This document shows positions 22,997-34,570 of a DNA stretch of 64,000 bases, in pieces (positions within the stretch are counted from its first letter, which is position 1; every line of letters starts with the position of its first letter). The stretch spans positions 684,237-748,236 of the forward strand of contig QANY01013337.1 of assembly GCA_003255025.1 (NCBI GenBank), read 5' to 3'. The translations under genes were made by a program, and so were the position numbers. The DNA is from Datisca glomerata (taxonomy: Eukaryota; Streptophyta; Magnoliopsida; Cucurbitales; Datiscaceae). The notes under the pieces were generated by a model. The model saw only the letters and a list, made by a program, of their open reading frames with translations. It made no database searches and was not told the origin of the DNA.

Positions 22997-23050
22997 GCGC
23001 AGTCAAACACGACATAATTAAACGTGATCCCTGTAAATCATTGTAGGTCA
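22997..23050 (-). other. Second copy of PMD exon sequence, fused in frame to copia zinc knuckle
   Basis: Reads MTYNDLQGSRLIMSCLTAH on the minus strand, nearly identical to the PMD sequence that follows LTR A (18056-18004). Here it keeps the PMD frame, whereas the other copy has lost one G. It then runs straight into copia WKKNC. The junction falls at a shared CATT. It is preceded by LTR B just as the other copy is preceded by LTR A. Confidence 0.85.
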
Positions 23051-25175
23051 TCGTGGAGAATGCGACGCGGGGCCATTTAAAAAAAATAAACTTTAATAAA
23101 ATAAAACTTACCCAACATCACGATAACTAAATTAAAATTTTTATTGAAAACCATTTTTCAATAAGTGAGGATCCATTATATATTTATTTATTAAATCTAT
23201 AACATACAATGTTAGGAGTCATATATCTCTTGTAGTCTTAATCAAGCATCCTTGCAAAACTGATCGATCGTACATCCCACGAAACTGTTCCAATGATCAG
23301 TAGACTTCGAGATCCACACCAAGATCTTTCAAATCAATCCTCAACGCACTAGGACGTGTGTGGGTACGTAGAATATTACAAGACACGTATTCTGCCTCTA
23401 GATGTTCTCAATACATGAGATCTAGAGATTTACTGAGAAGAACTCTTGAGAGACGATTCTCTAAAAGAACACATTATTATTATTCTTTTAGAGATTTGAT
23501 TAACTATTAATCGTAAAGAAAAATCACTCTGAGCAATTGTGTTCACGAGTCAATTCTCTGATCGATCAACTGATGTTCTGATCAACTCATTCATCAACTT
23601 AGACCATTCGAATAAAATATGTATCTTATTCTAGATAATGACGTATCAGATATTTACGGATTTTTTAAAATTAATATTTAATTTCAAATTACCCATTACA
23701 GTGGGACCCACTGTATAATGGTACACAACTGAAGTGCCATGTGGCATACAATATTGCACCCCCACTACTGTAGTGCCACAATTTCAATCTCTGATACCCA
23801 ATCAGGGATTGACCCGTGGAAATTACTACAAATTATATATTTATTTTAATCAAATAAATATCTAGATATCAGTTAATTTAAAATCAACATATTTGATTAC
23901 TCATATCAACTAAATTATCTGTTATTTCATAAATAATAGACTTAGTTGATCCAAAATATTATCTAATAATAATTTAATTATCTAATTTTATAAATTAGAT
24001 ATTTTATCTCATTTATCGATAATTAAAAAATAATCGATAATTATATATATATATATATTAATTCCAAAAATTACGTTTATATATATAAATAATTTAATTA
24101 ATTAATCATACATAATTATCTCATAATTATGTACTTGCCCTATAATAAAAATTCATTTGTAAATTAGTCATTTTCTCATGTCCTATAATATTCACACCCT
24201 AAAGTGCATGATATAGAAGTAACTTGGAGACCATGAATCTAAAATCCTAAACTCCAATAAACCAGATTATTAATTAATTTTGTTAATTAAATAATCTTAT
24301 TTATTAATTACATTATTATACCACTATAAATATAGAATTACACTCTTAGAGATTATAGATTGTATTTACAGAGTATTCTCGTGTAGTCTACTAATATAAT
24401 CAATTCTTATAGTTCTGTCCTCCAATTATTATTTCGTAAATTAGAATTGGTCAAAATTACCATTTTATCCTTCTAATCACCTTTTGATCCTTAAGTACCA
24501 TTATTCCACTAGTGAATGATTAATTTATAATTTTATTATAAATTTGAGCTCAATAATCATTAAGCTCCAAAATTAACACTTAAGGAAACCAATATATGAT
24601 ATGTTAGGAAAGCTTGGGTTCCAAATCTTGTAAGATCATGTTCTCAGCCATGCATATCACTGAATCTCCAAAACAAAAGTTACTAGCGTGTTTTACAAAC
24701 AAACCTTAACGAGTTAATCAAAAGATCCAATAGACATGTATAAGAGTTCATGGCTACTCAGGATTTAGGCTGATCTATATATGATCATCGAATTGATGTG
24801 TATTAAATCTTTATGATAAACGACACGTTGATAAATATATTAATTCAACCGGTCCAGTTATATATAATCTCATTATATAAAGTAGATTCACTAAGATGTC
24901 TATCCACAATAATTATCCGGATCTATATCACATGCATTCACAATGCTTAGTGAACTGTACTAGCAACCATTCATTAAAGATTCCATACTTTAATATGTTG
25001 TTGATATGATCTTACTCCTCTCGTACTAATACAAGATCATAGTCTCATTAATGAATATAGAATTTTCAGATATTGATATAAATTATTCAACAATAATTTA
25101 AAAGAACAATTATAAGAAAAATGCAATGCTCATTAAATTTCATATCAAAAAGTCAATAAACATGCTTTGAGGGCG
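23051..25175 (-). repeat. Copia LTR B (upstream LTR)
   Basis: Direct repeat of LTR A, 2125 bp. On the minus strand it begins at 25175 (CGCCCTCAAAGCATG, with C for the usual first T) and ends at 23051 (also CG in place of CA). It contains a TA dinucleotide run at about 24043-24058. The N-terminal half of PMD-1 lies immediately to the right and a duplicated PMD exon piece immediately to the left. Confidence 0.78.
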
Positions 25176-25199
25176 TAACCCCTAACTATCACATGGGCC

Positions 25200-25587
25200 T
25201 GGTCAAAATCCTAACAAATCTTCACATATTATTGGCCAATCTCGATGTGCACTACCCGTGACTGTCATTTTATCAACTGGAAGTCCTAACTGTATTTGCA
25301 CATTTTGTAAAGTAATAGTAGACTCACCATGTGCCATATGAAATGTGTGTGTTTCAGGATGTGATCAAGTGCTAGTCGATGGCGATAAACCTAACCCTCT
25401 CAACCCCATAAAATCCAGCACGTATCAAATATGGAATAATACGTCTATGGAGTAACATGTTCAAATGAACAACTACATTATGTCAACGACAATGTAAAGC
25501 ACGAGAATCCTCCTGGTCCCAAACACGTTGGGATCTATGTTGATCCTGTAAATATAACACTGAGATATCTTGTGGTCCATGATACAT
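25200..25587 (-). pseudogene. Plant mobile domain gene PMD-1, N-terminal part
   Basis: From ATG at 25587: MYHGPQDISVLYLQDQHRSQ, then IIPYLIRAGFYGVERV, PETHTFHMAHGESTITLQNV, QLGLPVDKMTVTGSAHRDWP and ICEDLLGF. These are the canonical opening blocks of PMD proteins. TGA and TAG interrupt it (in CR*HN and ID*HL), with a frameshift before PETHTF and a stop after LLGF. The sequence continues, after the copia insertion, at 18056. Confidence 0.82.
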
Positions 25588-25647
25588 GATGTGCTAAATC
25601 TACACATTCAACTACATAAAAATGAGTCATTTGAAATACAAAGATTA

Positions 25648-25750
25648 CATTGAATTACATAAAAATAAAATATTACATTCAATTACATTAAAATGTACTA
25701 AGTCAAATATTACATTGAATTACATAAAAATGTACTAAGTCAGATTTTAC
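25648..25750. repeat. Three ~37-bp tandem repeats upstream of PMD-1
   Basis: Units start ATTACATT(G/C)AATTACAT and two of them continue with AAAATGTACTAAGTCA. They lie in the presumed promoter side of PMD-1. Confidence 0.7.
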
Positions 25751-25784
25751 GTAAAAATGAATTACAAAGAATCGAATATTATAA

Positions 25785-25865
25785 GTCATTCGAAGATTGT
25801 CCTCCATTATGAGAATGACAATTTTGACGGTTATGTCCTTCTTGTCGACAAAGTCCATGTTTACA
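25785..25865 (-). pseudogene. CCHC zinc-knuckle fragment upstream of PMD-1
   Basis: The minus strand encodes HCKHGLCRQEGHNRQNCHS, a C-x4-C-x4-H-x4-C arrangement of the kind found at the C-terminus of MULE transposases, followed by a low-complexity tail and a stop. No transposase core is seen next to it. It may be what remains of the element's own transposase, or a chance frame. Confidence 0.4.
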
Positions 25866-26217
25866 ATGAGAGATGATGAATATTACAAAATTGATGGAAT
25901 ATATCATAAAAAATTCATAAAATGAACAATTTCAAGATTTGAAGAACAAATTTAAGAGATAAAATGAGTTAGAATATACCTAGGATTTGAGGAGTTCTTG
26001 CTTGTAATTTGAGAGATTGAGAGGTTTTTATGAGAATAAGAGTGAGATAAAAGTGAGAGGGAGTTAATGCTGATGAAATTACGGTCAACTACGGTGAAAA
26101 TCAGTGATGAACGACGGCAGGGAGGAAGGGATGCAACGCCTAAACTTCAGAGGAGGGAGGAGGGACAGCTAGGTTCTGTCTAGATTTTCTCTTTGCGATT
26201 TTAGAAGGGGATAATGT

Positions 26218-26373
26218 GAAGTCATCTTTTGCAAAGACGACTTCACTAAAATGAGACCGTCTTTGTAAAAGAGGACTTAATCTTTTATGAAGTCATCTTT
26301 GCAAAATACGACTTCCACATTGCTTTATTTTTGTCCATGCCACCACGAAGTCATTTTTTGCAAAGACGACTTC
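26218..26373. repeat. Right hairpin array of PMD-1 element
   Basis: GAAGTCATCTTTTGCAAAGA followed by CGACTTC (26218-26244) recurs at 26289-26315 and 26347-26373, with a degenerate copy at about 26254-26278. Each copy is a near-palindrome able to form a 12-bp stem. The same motif occurs at the opposite end of the element. Confidence 0.8.
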
Positions 26374-26439
26374 ATCTTACCTGTCCAAAACCCATCTTAC
26401 TGTTGGAATTCGTTTCAAAAGTACCTTATTTTAATTATT

Positions 26440-26738
26440 TTTTATAAAAGTACTGTAGAATACTAAAAAATCCCAAGATTATAATACTAATAATACAATA
26501 TTGTAAAACATTCTTGCTACAAGAAAAAAAATCCTTCTAGACAAGGCGAATTAGAAATAAAACTTTACAACATAGATCGAAGAACTACATATTACATCAT
26601 AGATAACTGCATCTCAAGTCATTGATTGAGGAATGAAAATGGTTACAGATTTTATTGCAAACCATTGTAAGATTCAGTACATATGAGCCATAAAAAATGT
26701 AGATTTTGACCAAACATAGATGGAAAGAGGGCAGAGAA
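26440..26738. other. Spacer between PMD-1 element and Athila element
   Basis: AT-rich with no supported gene. The last five bases, GAGAA (26734-26738), would be the left target-site copy of the Athila element; the right copy is lost. Confidence 0.45.
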
Positions 26739-27964
26739 TGTTACGATTTTTCTATAGAGAAAGTGTACACTATCGTCATCAAGTAATAAATTTTTATAAA
26801 AATAGAGTATCATCAATAAGATTGATTGATAATAATTAAAATTAACTATACCTTAATTCTAATTGAGAATGATGAAAAATTGGGAGTTTTAATTAACCTA
26901 AAATTCTAATTAAACTAAAACAATACAGATTTGATAAAGATAAATAATTCAAATTTGAATAGATAAAAGATCTAGGGATTTCGATTTCACCAAACTAAAC
27001 ATTCTCAAAATTCTGAAACTCAATCAATCAATGTTTATCAAATTATTAACAACGAATTTCTCTAAAGTAATTATCAATCTTTTTCAAGTATTGATAGCAA
27101 CTAATCAAAATACTAATCTCACATCTCTGTTAAGATTCAATAAGTTGAAACACATTAAGCACAAGAAATTATAATTGCTACACTAGATCTATATTTATCT
27201 CTAACTTATAAAATTCTAATGATGTTATAAACAAAGATCAAATTTAATCATCACTTCTCATTCTCAGAATTAAATCTAAAAACATGCAATAGTTGGCTAG
27301 GCGATCACAAGCATTAAGAACAGATTATAACACTCAATAATACTGAATAAACATCGATTGATTGAAAATCACAATTTATGAACAATCATGGTTTGACTAC
27401 ATCGTAACCCTAGATAAGAAAGAACATACTAGAATAAGAAGATATCCTAAAATATTCATGAACATAGAGGAAAAGTTAAGAAAACACTAGATTTGAGGAT
27501 GAATTGAAGTTGAGATTCGTCTCCCGGTTGGATTCATCTTCGTTTCCTCTCTAAAAGCTTTCTCCTGTTCTTCTCACATCCAAAAAATCCTCTAAAAACC
27601 CTCCAATATTCTATTTATACACTAGGGTTTGATAAGGATAAAATTGGAGTAAAAATCAGAAATAACAAAATTATTATCGTGCTAGCATTGCGGCGCTGGC
27701 GTTCTGGATCTCCTGATGCTGCGCCAACGTCACAGTGCTGGGAAGCCGACGCCGTGGCGCTAGACTGATGCCTGCCAGCTCCGCTCTTTTCCCGATTTAT
27801 CCGTATTTTTACCTTCCAAATATTTTCAAATCAATCCAAATGCACTAGAATATCTTACATACAAAATAAAAGTAAAATAAATATAAATCAAAGAATAAAA
27901 CTCAAAGAACCAATAAAATTAAAGTTAAAATTATCTAAAATATGAGTATGAAATACACTCATCA
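26739..27964 (-). repeat. Athila 3' LTR
   Basis: 1226 bp. On the minus strand it begins TGATGAGTGTATTTC at 27964, right after the purine-rich AAGTTTGGGGTATT, and ends AAATCGTAACA at 26739. A TATA box (GTATAAATAGA) lies on the minus strand with its core at 27612-27619. The GC-rich part (about 27675-27780) contains CGCTGGC/GCCAGC inverted words. It holds one copy of the ~1-kb unit that is repeated four times in the 5' LTR. Confidence 0.85.
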
Positions 27965-27984
27965 AATACCCCAAACTTAACTTT

Positions 27985-29770
27985 TTGCTAGTCCTCGAGC
28001 AAAACAAAACATAAAAAAATCAAAACAAGAAAACAAGAAAACATTAAACACTAATTCTGAAAAACTACAAAATAAATGACGAAATGTTTTGACTAACTAA
28101 ACATGCCTCATAGATTTCAAAATAACGATAACCCAAGAAAAACTTATGAATTGTGATCATGTAGAATTTCAACATGAATACTAACTAACTTACATTACAC
28201 CTTAAAAAATCCCGAGTGAGTGTGTGTCGCCTTAAGTATCCCAACTTCTTAGTCTTAAATGAGTTTAAGCAACCTAGTCTTATACAAGTGGATTTATTAA
28301 TCTATTATTAGATGAGAACTCCATTGGCCAATTTTTCGTGTCACTCTCCACTAATGTAGACAAATCACAACACTTAGGATCAATAGGACTTTCGTAGGCT
28401 TGTAATGTACGACTAGGGTTTAGGGTAGGATATATGATATTATTTCGGCTCAATCTTTACCCATAGTCACACATGTATTCAAGGAATCAACGATCTTAAC
28501 CCAACTTCTCTTGCCAGACCCCCGAACTTGTCACTTTCCACATCTTGAATTATCAACCATACCCAACCATTCTTTTTTTTAAATTTGATTTCCTTAAGCT
28601 TCTCTTTTCCTTAACGAGGTTTCAACTAATAGGTCCTAAACTAGTTGGTTTTAGGGTATTAGGTGTTGAGACACCCCTTTGAGCTTAGTTATTCAAGTCC
28701 AAGAGACTATGAAATCAAACTTATGCACAATTTTTTTTAATAAATCAATCAAACCCCTCCAATTCACCCTGATTGTCATAGCTTCAAGTATTTTCCTAGA
28801 ACATCCAAAAACTATGTGTAAAAAGGGGTACTAGGGAAATTTTTTTATAAGGTTAGGAAATCATCATGGGTGATAAAAAAACTGGCTATTTAGGCTCAAC
28901 AGGGATGACTGGGGAAACAATTATACAGATGTTGGCTTGAAAAGCTCAAATAGTCTAAAGATAGCCTAAATCATGTTCTAAGTATAATGTAGCCTAAAAT
29001 TTCACCTCGAGCAACAATCAAACTGGTTCTAGAGTTCTTATGAGATCATAATGATTCTTTAACTCACATAAACATTCTCTAAACGAAAAGATAATCAAAT
29101 TCTCAAAGCTAGGTGCTCAATATGTCAGGACTCTCTCGTGAAATGTAAATCAGCAAATAGTTCAAACACACAAGATACACAAAATTCATCAATTTTTAAA
29201 GCTATCAGTAATTGAAAACCAATCTCATCATAGGCGTTAGTGTTGTCTACTAGAAATCGTCAAATTTTTTTGAATAAAAAAGGACTACAAAGTAAATAAA
29301 TAAATGAGACTATGAAGCAAATAAATAAATAAAAATAATTAAAAGAAAATGATGATATTAAAAACCATTACCCCCAAAGCTAAAATTTGCATCGTCCTCA
29401 ATGAAAAAAAATGGAAAATAAGCAAGTAAAGAGGACTTCCCTGAAGTCGGATCAGCTTTCCCCATCATTGTTCATATTGTCTCCATATGTTGGTAAAGAT
29501 GGGAAAATCAATGGTTGTGGAAGCGGGTATATTGTACCTCAAAAATTCAGTATACACTTACTCATCATTTGTGAGAAAGCAGTATGGCATTCGACATTGC
29601 AATTGTGCATTTGTCGTATCTTTTATCGAATGTCACGTAATTCATTCGAATAGTCAGTTGGTCTGGTGTCCATTAAGTTGGCTCCACTAGAGAATGATGG
29701 ACGGTTGGTCGCTCTTTGGTGCTGCCAGTGGGAAGGACCGGCTCTAGGATTTGGTTTGTTAGCTGGATCC
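27985..29770 (-). other. Athila 3' non-coding region
   Basis: About 1.8 kb between the post-integrase ORF and the polypurine tract, with no coding region I can support. Long 3' untranslated regions are usual in Athila elements. Confidence 0.6.
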
Positions 29771-29775
29771 TTGTA

Positions 29776-30590
29776 CTAGTAAATAGTCGTGGTGCTAATG
29801 GTCTTCATGGGATTTTTTAATGCTTCATAAGTTTCCCATGTGATGAAAACATACTTGTATATCCCAGTGATTAAGCTCGGTACATAAAGTCCATTTTCAA
29901 AAGAGGTACAATCCAAGATGGAGTTGGAGATGATATGTCCTACATCAATGGACATGCCTGTCATTATCTCATAGATTAAGATGGCACGATCCTTAGTGAC
30001 GTCAATCAGGCAGCAACAAAGTAATGCCAAGCCTTAGCATTCTTATCCAGAGCACTTGCTTTGATGTGATTAGGTTCCCCGCTAACCGTCGTCATCCACT
30101 GTGTCCCAGGCACACATAACGTGTTGATCACTGCATCTAAGTCCACACCCCCTTGAACAAAACTAGAATATTCATCATGCTCAATGTCGGGGAGAGAGTG
30201 GTATTTATTGATTGTTTTAGAAGAAAAGGACACCCGCTTTGTCCTTACAAAAACCACTCTCTTTTTGTGAAAGAATGCATTAACATAAAATTCCTGAACC
30301 AAAGGAACTACACCAGCCTCAGGTGCACGAAAAAAATTTAACCAACCCCACCTTGTTATGTCATTAATCATGGGAAAGTGTGTACATTCCACATCAAAAC
30401 CCCTCTCTAGAATAATGTGCCTATTAAGAATAATTATCGTCAACCACTCATAAACAGCCAGGATCTCAAAGAAATTAAAATAAGTGGGTGTGGATGGTTC
30501 TAATCTTTTTTGTTTCTTTGAGGTATCCGGTTGAGAACTTCTAGGTGCCATGGAGATGATGAAATACACAAAATTGAACACAAGCAACAA
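29776..30590 (-). pseudogene. Athila post-integrase ORF (PF20167-like, 'putative plant transposon protein')
   Basis: Start MAPRSSQPDTSKKQKR (about 30551), then GFDVECTHFPMINDITRWGW, APEAGVVPLVQEFYVNAFF, VVFVRTKRVSFSSKTINKYH and DKNAKAWHYFVAA. After a frameshift near 30010 it continues with DVTKDRAILIYEIMTGMSID, GLYVPSLITGIYKY and ETYEALKNPMKTIS. This domain sits downstream of pol in Athila elements, the place of the so-called env-like ORF, but it has no envelope features here: no signal peptide or fusion segment is seen. Its molecular role is unknown. Confidence 0.75.
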
Positions 30591-30599
30591 AATCTAACT

Positions 30600-31180
30600 C
30601 TATACTTATGCTATAATCCACTTAGAGGCACAATCACCACTCAAATCATAACAAATTCACTAACACTTCATGGGGGAATTTTATCAAACATTTAATGATC
30701 ACTCCAAAAGGTTGTGAAGAAGGTGAATATATTTGTCCTCAATATAAATCAAAGGATCTTTACAAGCAACAATTTTAAACAAATAATAACCAGCCTAACC
30801 ACAAAAAATCTTCAAATACTCAACCCAAAAATCAAATCTCTAGAGTTAGAGACTTACTTTTTAAGAAGAGAATATAAACCCTTGATGGAGAAGAAAAATT
30901 CTTTGTTGATGCTCCAATGCTTCTTCACAAATGTCCAACCTTCGTCACCGGTGTATTTCTGGTGAAAAAAATCCGGCCAAAAGATCTAGGGTTCAACAAT
31001 GGAGAGATTTGGGGAGAATCGATATGAGGAGGTAGAAGGGATGAGATCTAGTGAAGATGAAATCGGGTTACCTTCCGGTAGCGCTTGCTTTATTATCGTC
31101 AGTCATACGAAATACCGATGATCAAGGCGAGTCTAACATGACTGTGGCCTTTTCTAGATCAATATTATTACCAAAATATG
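30600..31180 (-). other. Athila spacer between integrase and the post-integrase ORF
   Basis: Contains only the end of the integrase (VNG near 31183) and non-coding sequence, presumably the leader of the downstream ORF. Confidence 0.5.
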
Positions 31181-31183
31181 GCT

Positions 31184-32290
31184 TCACTCACTAACCATTG
31201 ACCTTAAAATTCCCTTTTCTGGATCATGTAGCTCTACTGCGCCATGAGGGAAGACATTCGCTATAATGAATGGACCTGACCATCGGGACTTAAGCTTTCC
31301 TGGAAACAACCAAAGTCGGGAGTTGTATAGTAGCATTTTTTTGGCTAGGAGAAAGCTCTTTTTGAATGATGCGCTTGTCATGCCACTTTTTGGTACGTTC
31401 CTTGCACATCCGAGCATTTCATAAGAACCTTGACGTAACTCATCTAATTCATTAAACTGAAGGCGTCATTTATCATCGGCAGCTTGTAGGTCAAAATTCA
31501 ACTTCTTAATTACCCAGAATTCCCTATGCTCTAATTCAACTAGTAAATGACATGCTTTTCCAAAAACTAATCAGTAAGGAGACATTCTGATTGGTGTTTT
31601 AAAAGCAATCTGATATGCCGAAAAAGTGTCATCAAGTTTCTTCAACAAATCCTTTCTTGAAGCACTCACCGTCTTTTCGAGAATTGACTTTAATTTCTTG
31701 TTAGAAATCTCTACTTGACCACTCGTCTGAGGATGATAAGCTGTGCAATCTTATGTGTGACCTCATATTTTACTAAAAGAGCTTTAAATTGCTTGTTGAA
31801 AAAATGTGTACCTTCATCACTTATGATTGTGCTTGGGGTTCCAAAATGGGTGAAGATATTTTTTCGTAAGAAATTCACAACTACCTCGACTCATTTGTTG
31901 GCAGAGGCACTGCTTCCACCCACTTGGAGATGTAGTCTACGGCCACTAGGATGTAGAGGTTGCTAAAAGATGGTGGAAAAGGTCCCATGAAGTCGATGCC
32001 CCATACATAAAAAATTTCTACCTCCAAGATGCTATTTAGTGGCATTTCATTTCAACGTGAAATATTCCTAGTTGGTTGGCATCGATATCAAGTAGCAACA
32101 TAAGCATCAACATCTTTGAAAAGAGTAGGCCAATAAAAACCCGATTGAAGAATTTTAGCGACCGTTCGATTGGTACCAAAATGACAACCATTTTCTGAGG
32201 AATGACAATGGTGAAGGATACTTGTTTTGTCTTCTTCTGGAACACACCACCTAATGATTTGGTCCGGATAATACTTGTAAAGAAAAAGGT
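31184..32290 (-). pseudogene. Athila integrase
   Basis: From the right: an HHCC-type zinc finger (VPEEDKTSILHHCHSSENGC, FGTNRTVAKILQSGFYWPTL, and a mutated Cys pair in YRCQP), then the catalytic core start ([29 protein letters not shown]), then several stops and frameshifts through 31450-31900. The C-terminal domain is well preserved: MLLYNSRLWLFPGKLKSRWS and GPFIIANVFPHGAVEL. No chromodomain follows, as expected of the lineage. Confidence 0.82.
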
Positions 32291-32294
32291 CTTC

Positions 32295-33844
32295 CTAATA
32301 GTAATGCTTCACATCTGATAGAAATTTCTTCCTTTGTTGGCTAGATTGATCCGGAGGGAGTATATTGCTAGCCAAGTAATTAACGAAATCAGTAAACCAA
32401 TGAGGATTACCAGTGATTAGAGTGGAGAGTTGTTCATCTTGGAAAGTTTCTTTGATTGGCGGTTCATTCTCAACATTAATCTCAGCTTGTTCCAATCTAG
32501 ATAAATGATCGGCTACAAGATTTTTCACGCCTTTCTTATCCCGAATCTTTAAGTCAAATTCTTGCAACAACAAAACCCATCGTATAAAGCGAGGCTTAGC
32601 ATCCTTCTTCTCAATCAAGTACTCAATGGCAGAGTGGTCGGTGAACACAATGAATTTAGTTCCAATCAAGTATGACCTGAATTTATCAAAAGCGAAAACA
32701 ACGGCCAGTAATCCTTTCTCAGTAGTGACATAATTGTGTTGAGCATCATTGTGTGTTCGGCTTGGATAATAAATAGTATGAAAAATTTCCCGTTTTCGTT
32801 GCCCCAAGACATCCCCAAGACAACCCCAATAGCATAATCGCTAGCATCACACATCAACTCAAACAGTGAATCCCTATCATGTGCTATAATTGCAGGAGCA
32901 AATACGAAGGTTGTCTTCAAGAGTGTAAATGTATGATGACACTCCTCATTAAAATGAAATGGAACATCCTTCTGAAGAAGATTACATAGAGGTTTCGTGA
33001 TCTTGGAAAAATCCTTAATGAAACTACGGTAAAATCCAACATGGCCAAGAAAATTTCGAATGCCTTTTACTGATGTCGGTGGTGGAAGCTTCTCAATGGT
33101 CTCAATTTTTGCACGATCTACTTCAACCTCTTTAGCTGAGACTCGATGACCAAGAACAATGCCCTCTTGTGCCATAAAATGACACTTTTCCCAATTCAAG
33201 ACCAAGTTTATTTCTTTACATCGTTCTAACACAAGAGATACATTTTCCAAACAAGAATCAAAAGAAGAACCGAAGACTGAGAAATCATCCACAAATACCT
33301 CGATGAAATGCTCCACCATGTCAGAAAAGATTGCACCTTTGAAACATCGATGGTGCGTGCATTACATAAACCAAACGGCATTCGTCTAAACGCAAATGTT
33401 CATCCTTCGGTGCTATGGAAGTTTGGTTATAACCAGAGTAACCATCTAAGAAGCAATAATATGCATGGTCAGCCAACCTGTCAAGCATTTGATCAATAAA
33501 TGGCAATGGGAAGTGATCTTTACATGTAGGGTCACCGTTCTAATCAGAATTAATTCATTCTTTTCATTGACGACCACAGTCATTCCACCTTTCTTTGGCA
33601 CAACTTGCACAGGACTAACCCAAGCACTGTCAGAAATAGGGTAGATAATACACGCATCAAGAAGCTTCAGCACTTCAGCTCTTACCACTTCCTTCATATT
33701 GGGATTCAACCTGCGTTGGTGTTTTAGAGATGGTCTTAAATTATCCTCCATCAAGATTTTATGCATGCAAAGCGATGGGATAATTCCCCTTATGTTAGAG
33801 ATTGACCACCCTAAGGACATTCTGTGCTCTCTCAATACCCTCAA
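32295..33844 (-). pseudogene. Athila reverse transcriptase and RNase H
   Basis: RT opens with LRPSLKHQRRLNPNMKEVVR, SDSAWVSPVQVVPKKGGMTV and PLPFIDQMLDRLADHAYYCF, then LDGYSGYNQ. The catalytic box is intact as EVFVDDFSVFG (about 33290). It continues with LGHRVSAKEVEVDRAKIE and RNFLGHVGFYRSFIKDFSKI. RNase H includes [37 protein letters not shown] and [16 protein letters not shown]. Frameshifts occur near 33450 and at 32802-32823, the latter caused by an 11-bp tandem duplication. It would have copied element RNA into DNA. Confidence 0.88.
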
Positions 33845-33981
33845 AAGTTTATCTTCTTGTTCACCATTTAATGAAGCAGAGATAATGACGGAAGAGTATA
33901 GGCTTCTCCCAGATAAACATATTGAAGGTGGGTTGGCAATTGCTTGAGTTCTAACACCAGTGATTTTTTAATGGATGACAA

Positions 33982-34570
33982 TTATCTAGGCTTACCTTCT
34001 CCTAATTCTTCAAATGGCCTCTTGATGAATATTGGTGGAGATGCTTCCAACCGATTCACGCACTTATAAATCTCCAGATCTTCCTTGTCAATATCCCCAA
34101 CTAAACATGCTTCCAATGGTTCAATCAGATAACTTTTATTAATTTCTCTCTTGATATATCTCTTTGCACTATCCACCCAAAAATAACTATCCACATCATT
34201 CAGATATTTCATTGCTTTAAAGACATTGAAAATTACTTGTTCTTCTTGTACTCTCATAATAAGTTGCCCTTTCTGCACATCAATAAAAGTTCTACCCATA
34301 GCCAAGAATGATCTACCAAGAATAATTGGAATTTCTCGATCTTCATCCATGTCAAGAATAATAAAATCAGCTGGGAAGATAAACTTATCCACATTTACCA
34401 AGACATCCTCAACAATTCCCAGTGGATATTTGATGGAACGATCAACTAACTGTAAAGAGACCGTTGTAGGCTTAATTTCTCCAAGACCTAGCTTCTTGTA
34501 AACCTAGTCAGGCATCAAGTTAATACTAGCTCCAAGATCACATAGAGCCTTTTTAAAAATATGAATTGCC
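33982..34570 (-). pseudogene. Athila aspartic protease region
   Basis: The active-site block ALCDLGASINLMP (about 34545) is followed by a stop, then KLGLGEIKPTTVSLQLVDRS and GIVEDVLVNVDKFIFPADFI, and the flap region DREIPIILGRSFLAMGRTFI (34401-33982). The D-L-G-A-S motif is the Athila/gypsy retropepsin signature. Confidence 0.82.

Larger units (their letters stand above)
18057..25175 (-). mobile_element. Copia retrotransposon with 2.1-kb LTRs inserted in PMD-1, chimeric 5' end
   Basis: Two long direct repeats (18057-20164 and 23051-25175) flank a minus-strand pol remnant. A polypurine tract AAGTGGGAGATT precedes the left LTR on the minus strand. The host PMD gene flanks both sides; possible 5-bp duplications GTTAC and ATGAC agree at only 3 of 5. 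Primer site and gag are absent. In their place, between the right LTR and the zinc knuckle, is a short copy of the PMD exon (22997-23050), which makes the element a chimera of two structures. The LTRs differ at many positions, so it is old. Confidence 0.78.
15890..26440 (-). mobile_element. PMD-bearing mobile element (PMD-1), split by a copia insertion
   Basis: A minus-strand plant-mobile-domain gene (parts at 16380-18056 and 25200-25587) lies between two zones with the same hairpin motif, GAAGTCGT...GACGA(C/T)TTC: once clearly on the left (16015-16038) and three to four times on the right (26218-26373). Outside them, GTACTTTT(A/G)AAACGA occurs on the left (about 15903) and inverted on the right (about 26420), a possible terminal inverted repeat. 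PMD genes are known to ride on MULE and gypsy elements. The outer limits are approximate. Confidence 0.5.

Noticed and set aside
26218..26373. Regularly spaced repeats resembling a CRISPR array
   Set aside because: Few copies, unequal spacing, degenerate units, in a plant nuclear transposon; no cas genes. They are hairpin repeats.
29776..30590. Envelope gene of the Athila element
   Set aside because: The ORF is in the env-like position but shows the PF20167-type domain and no signal peptide, transmembrane or fusion features.
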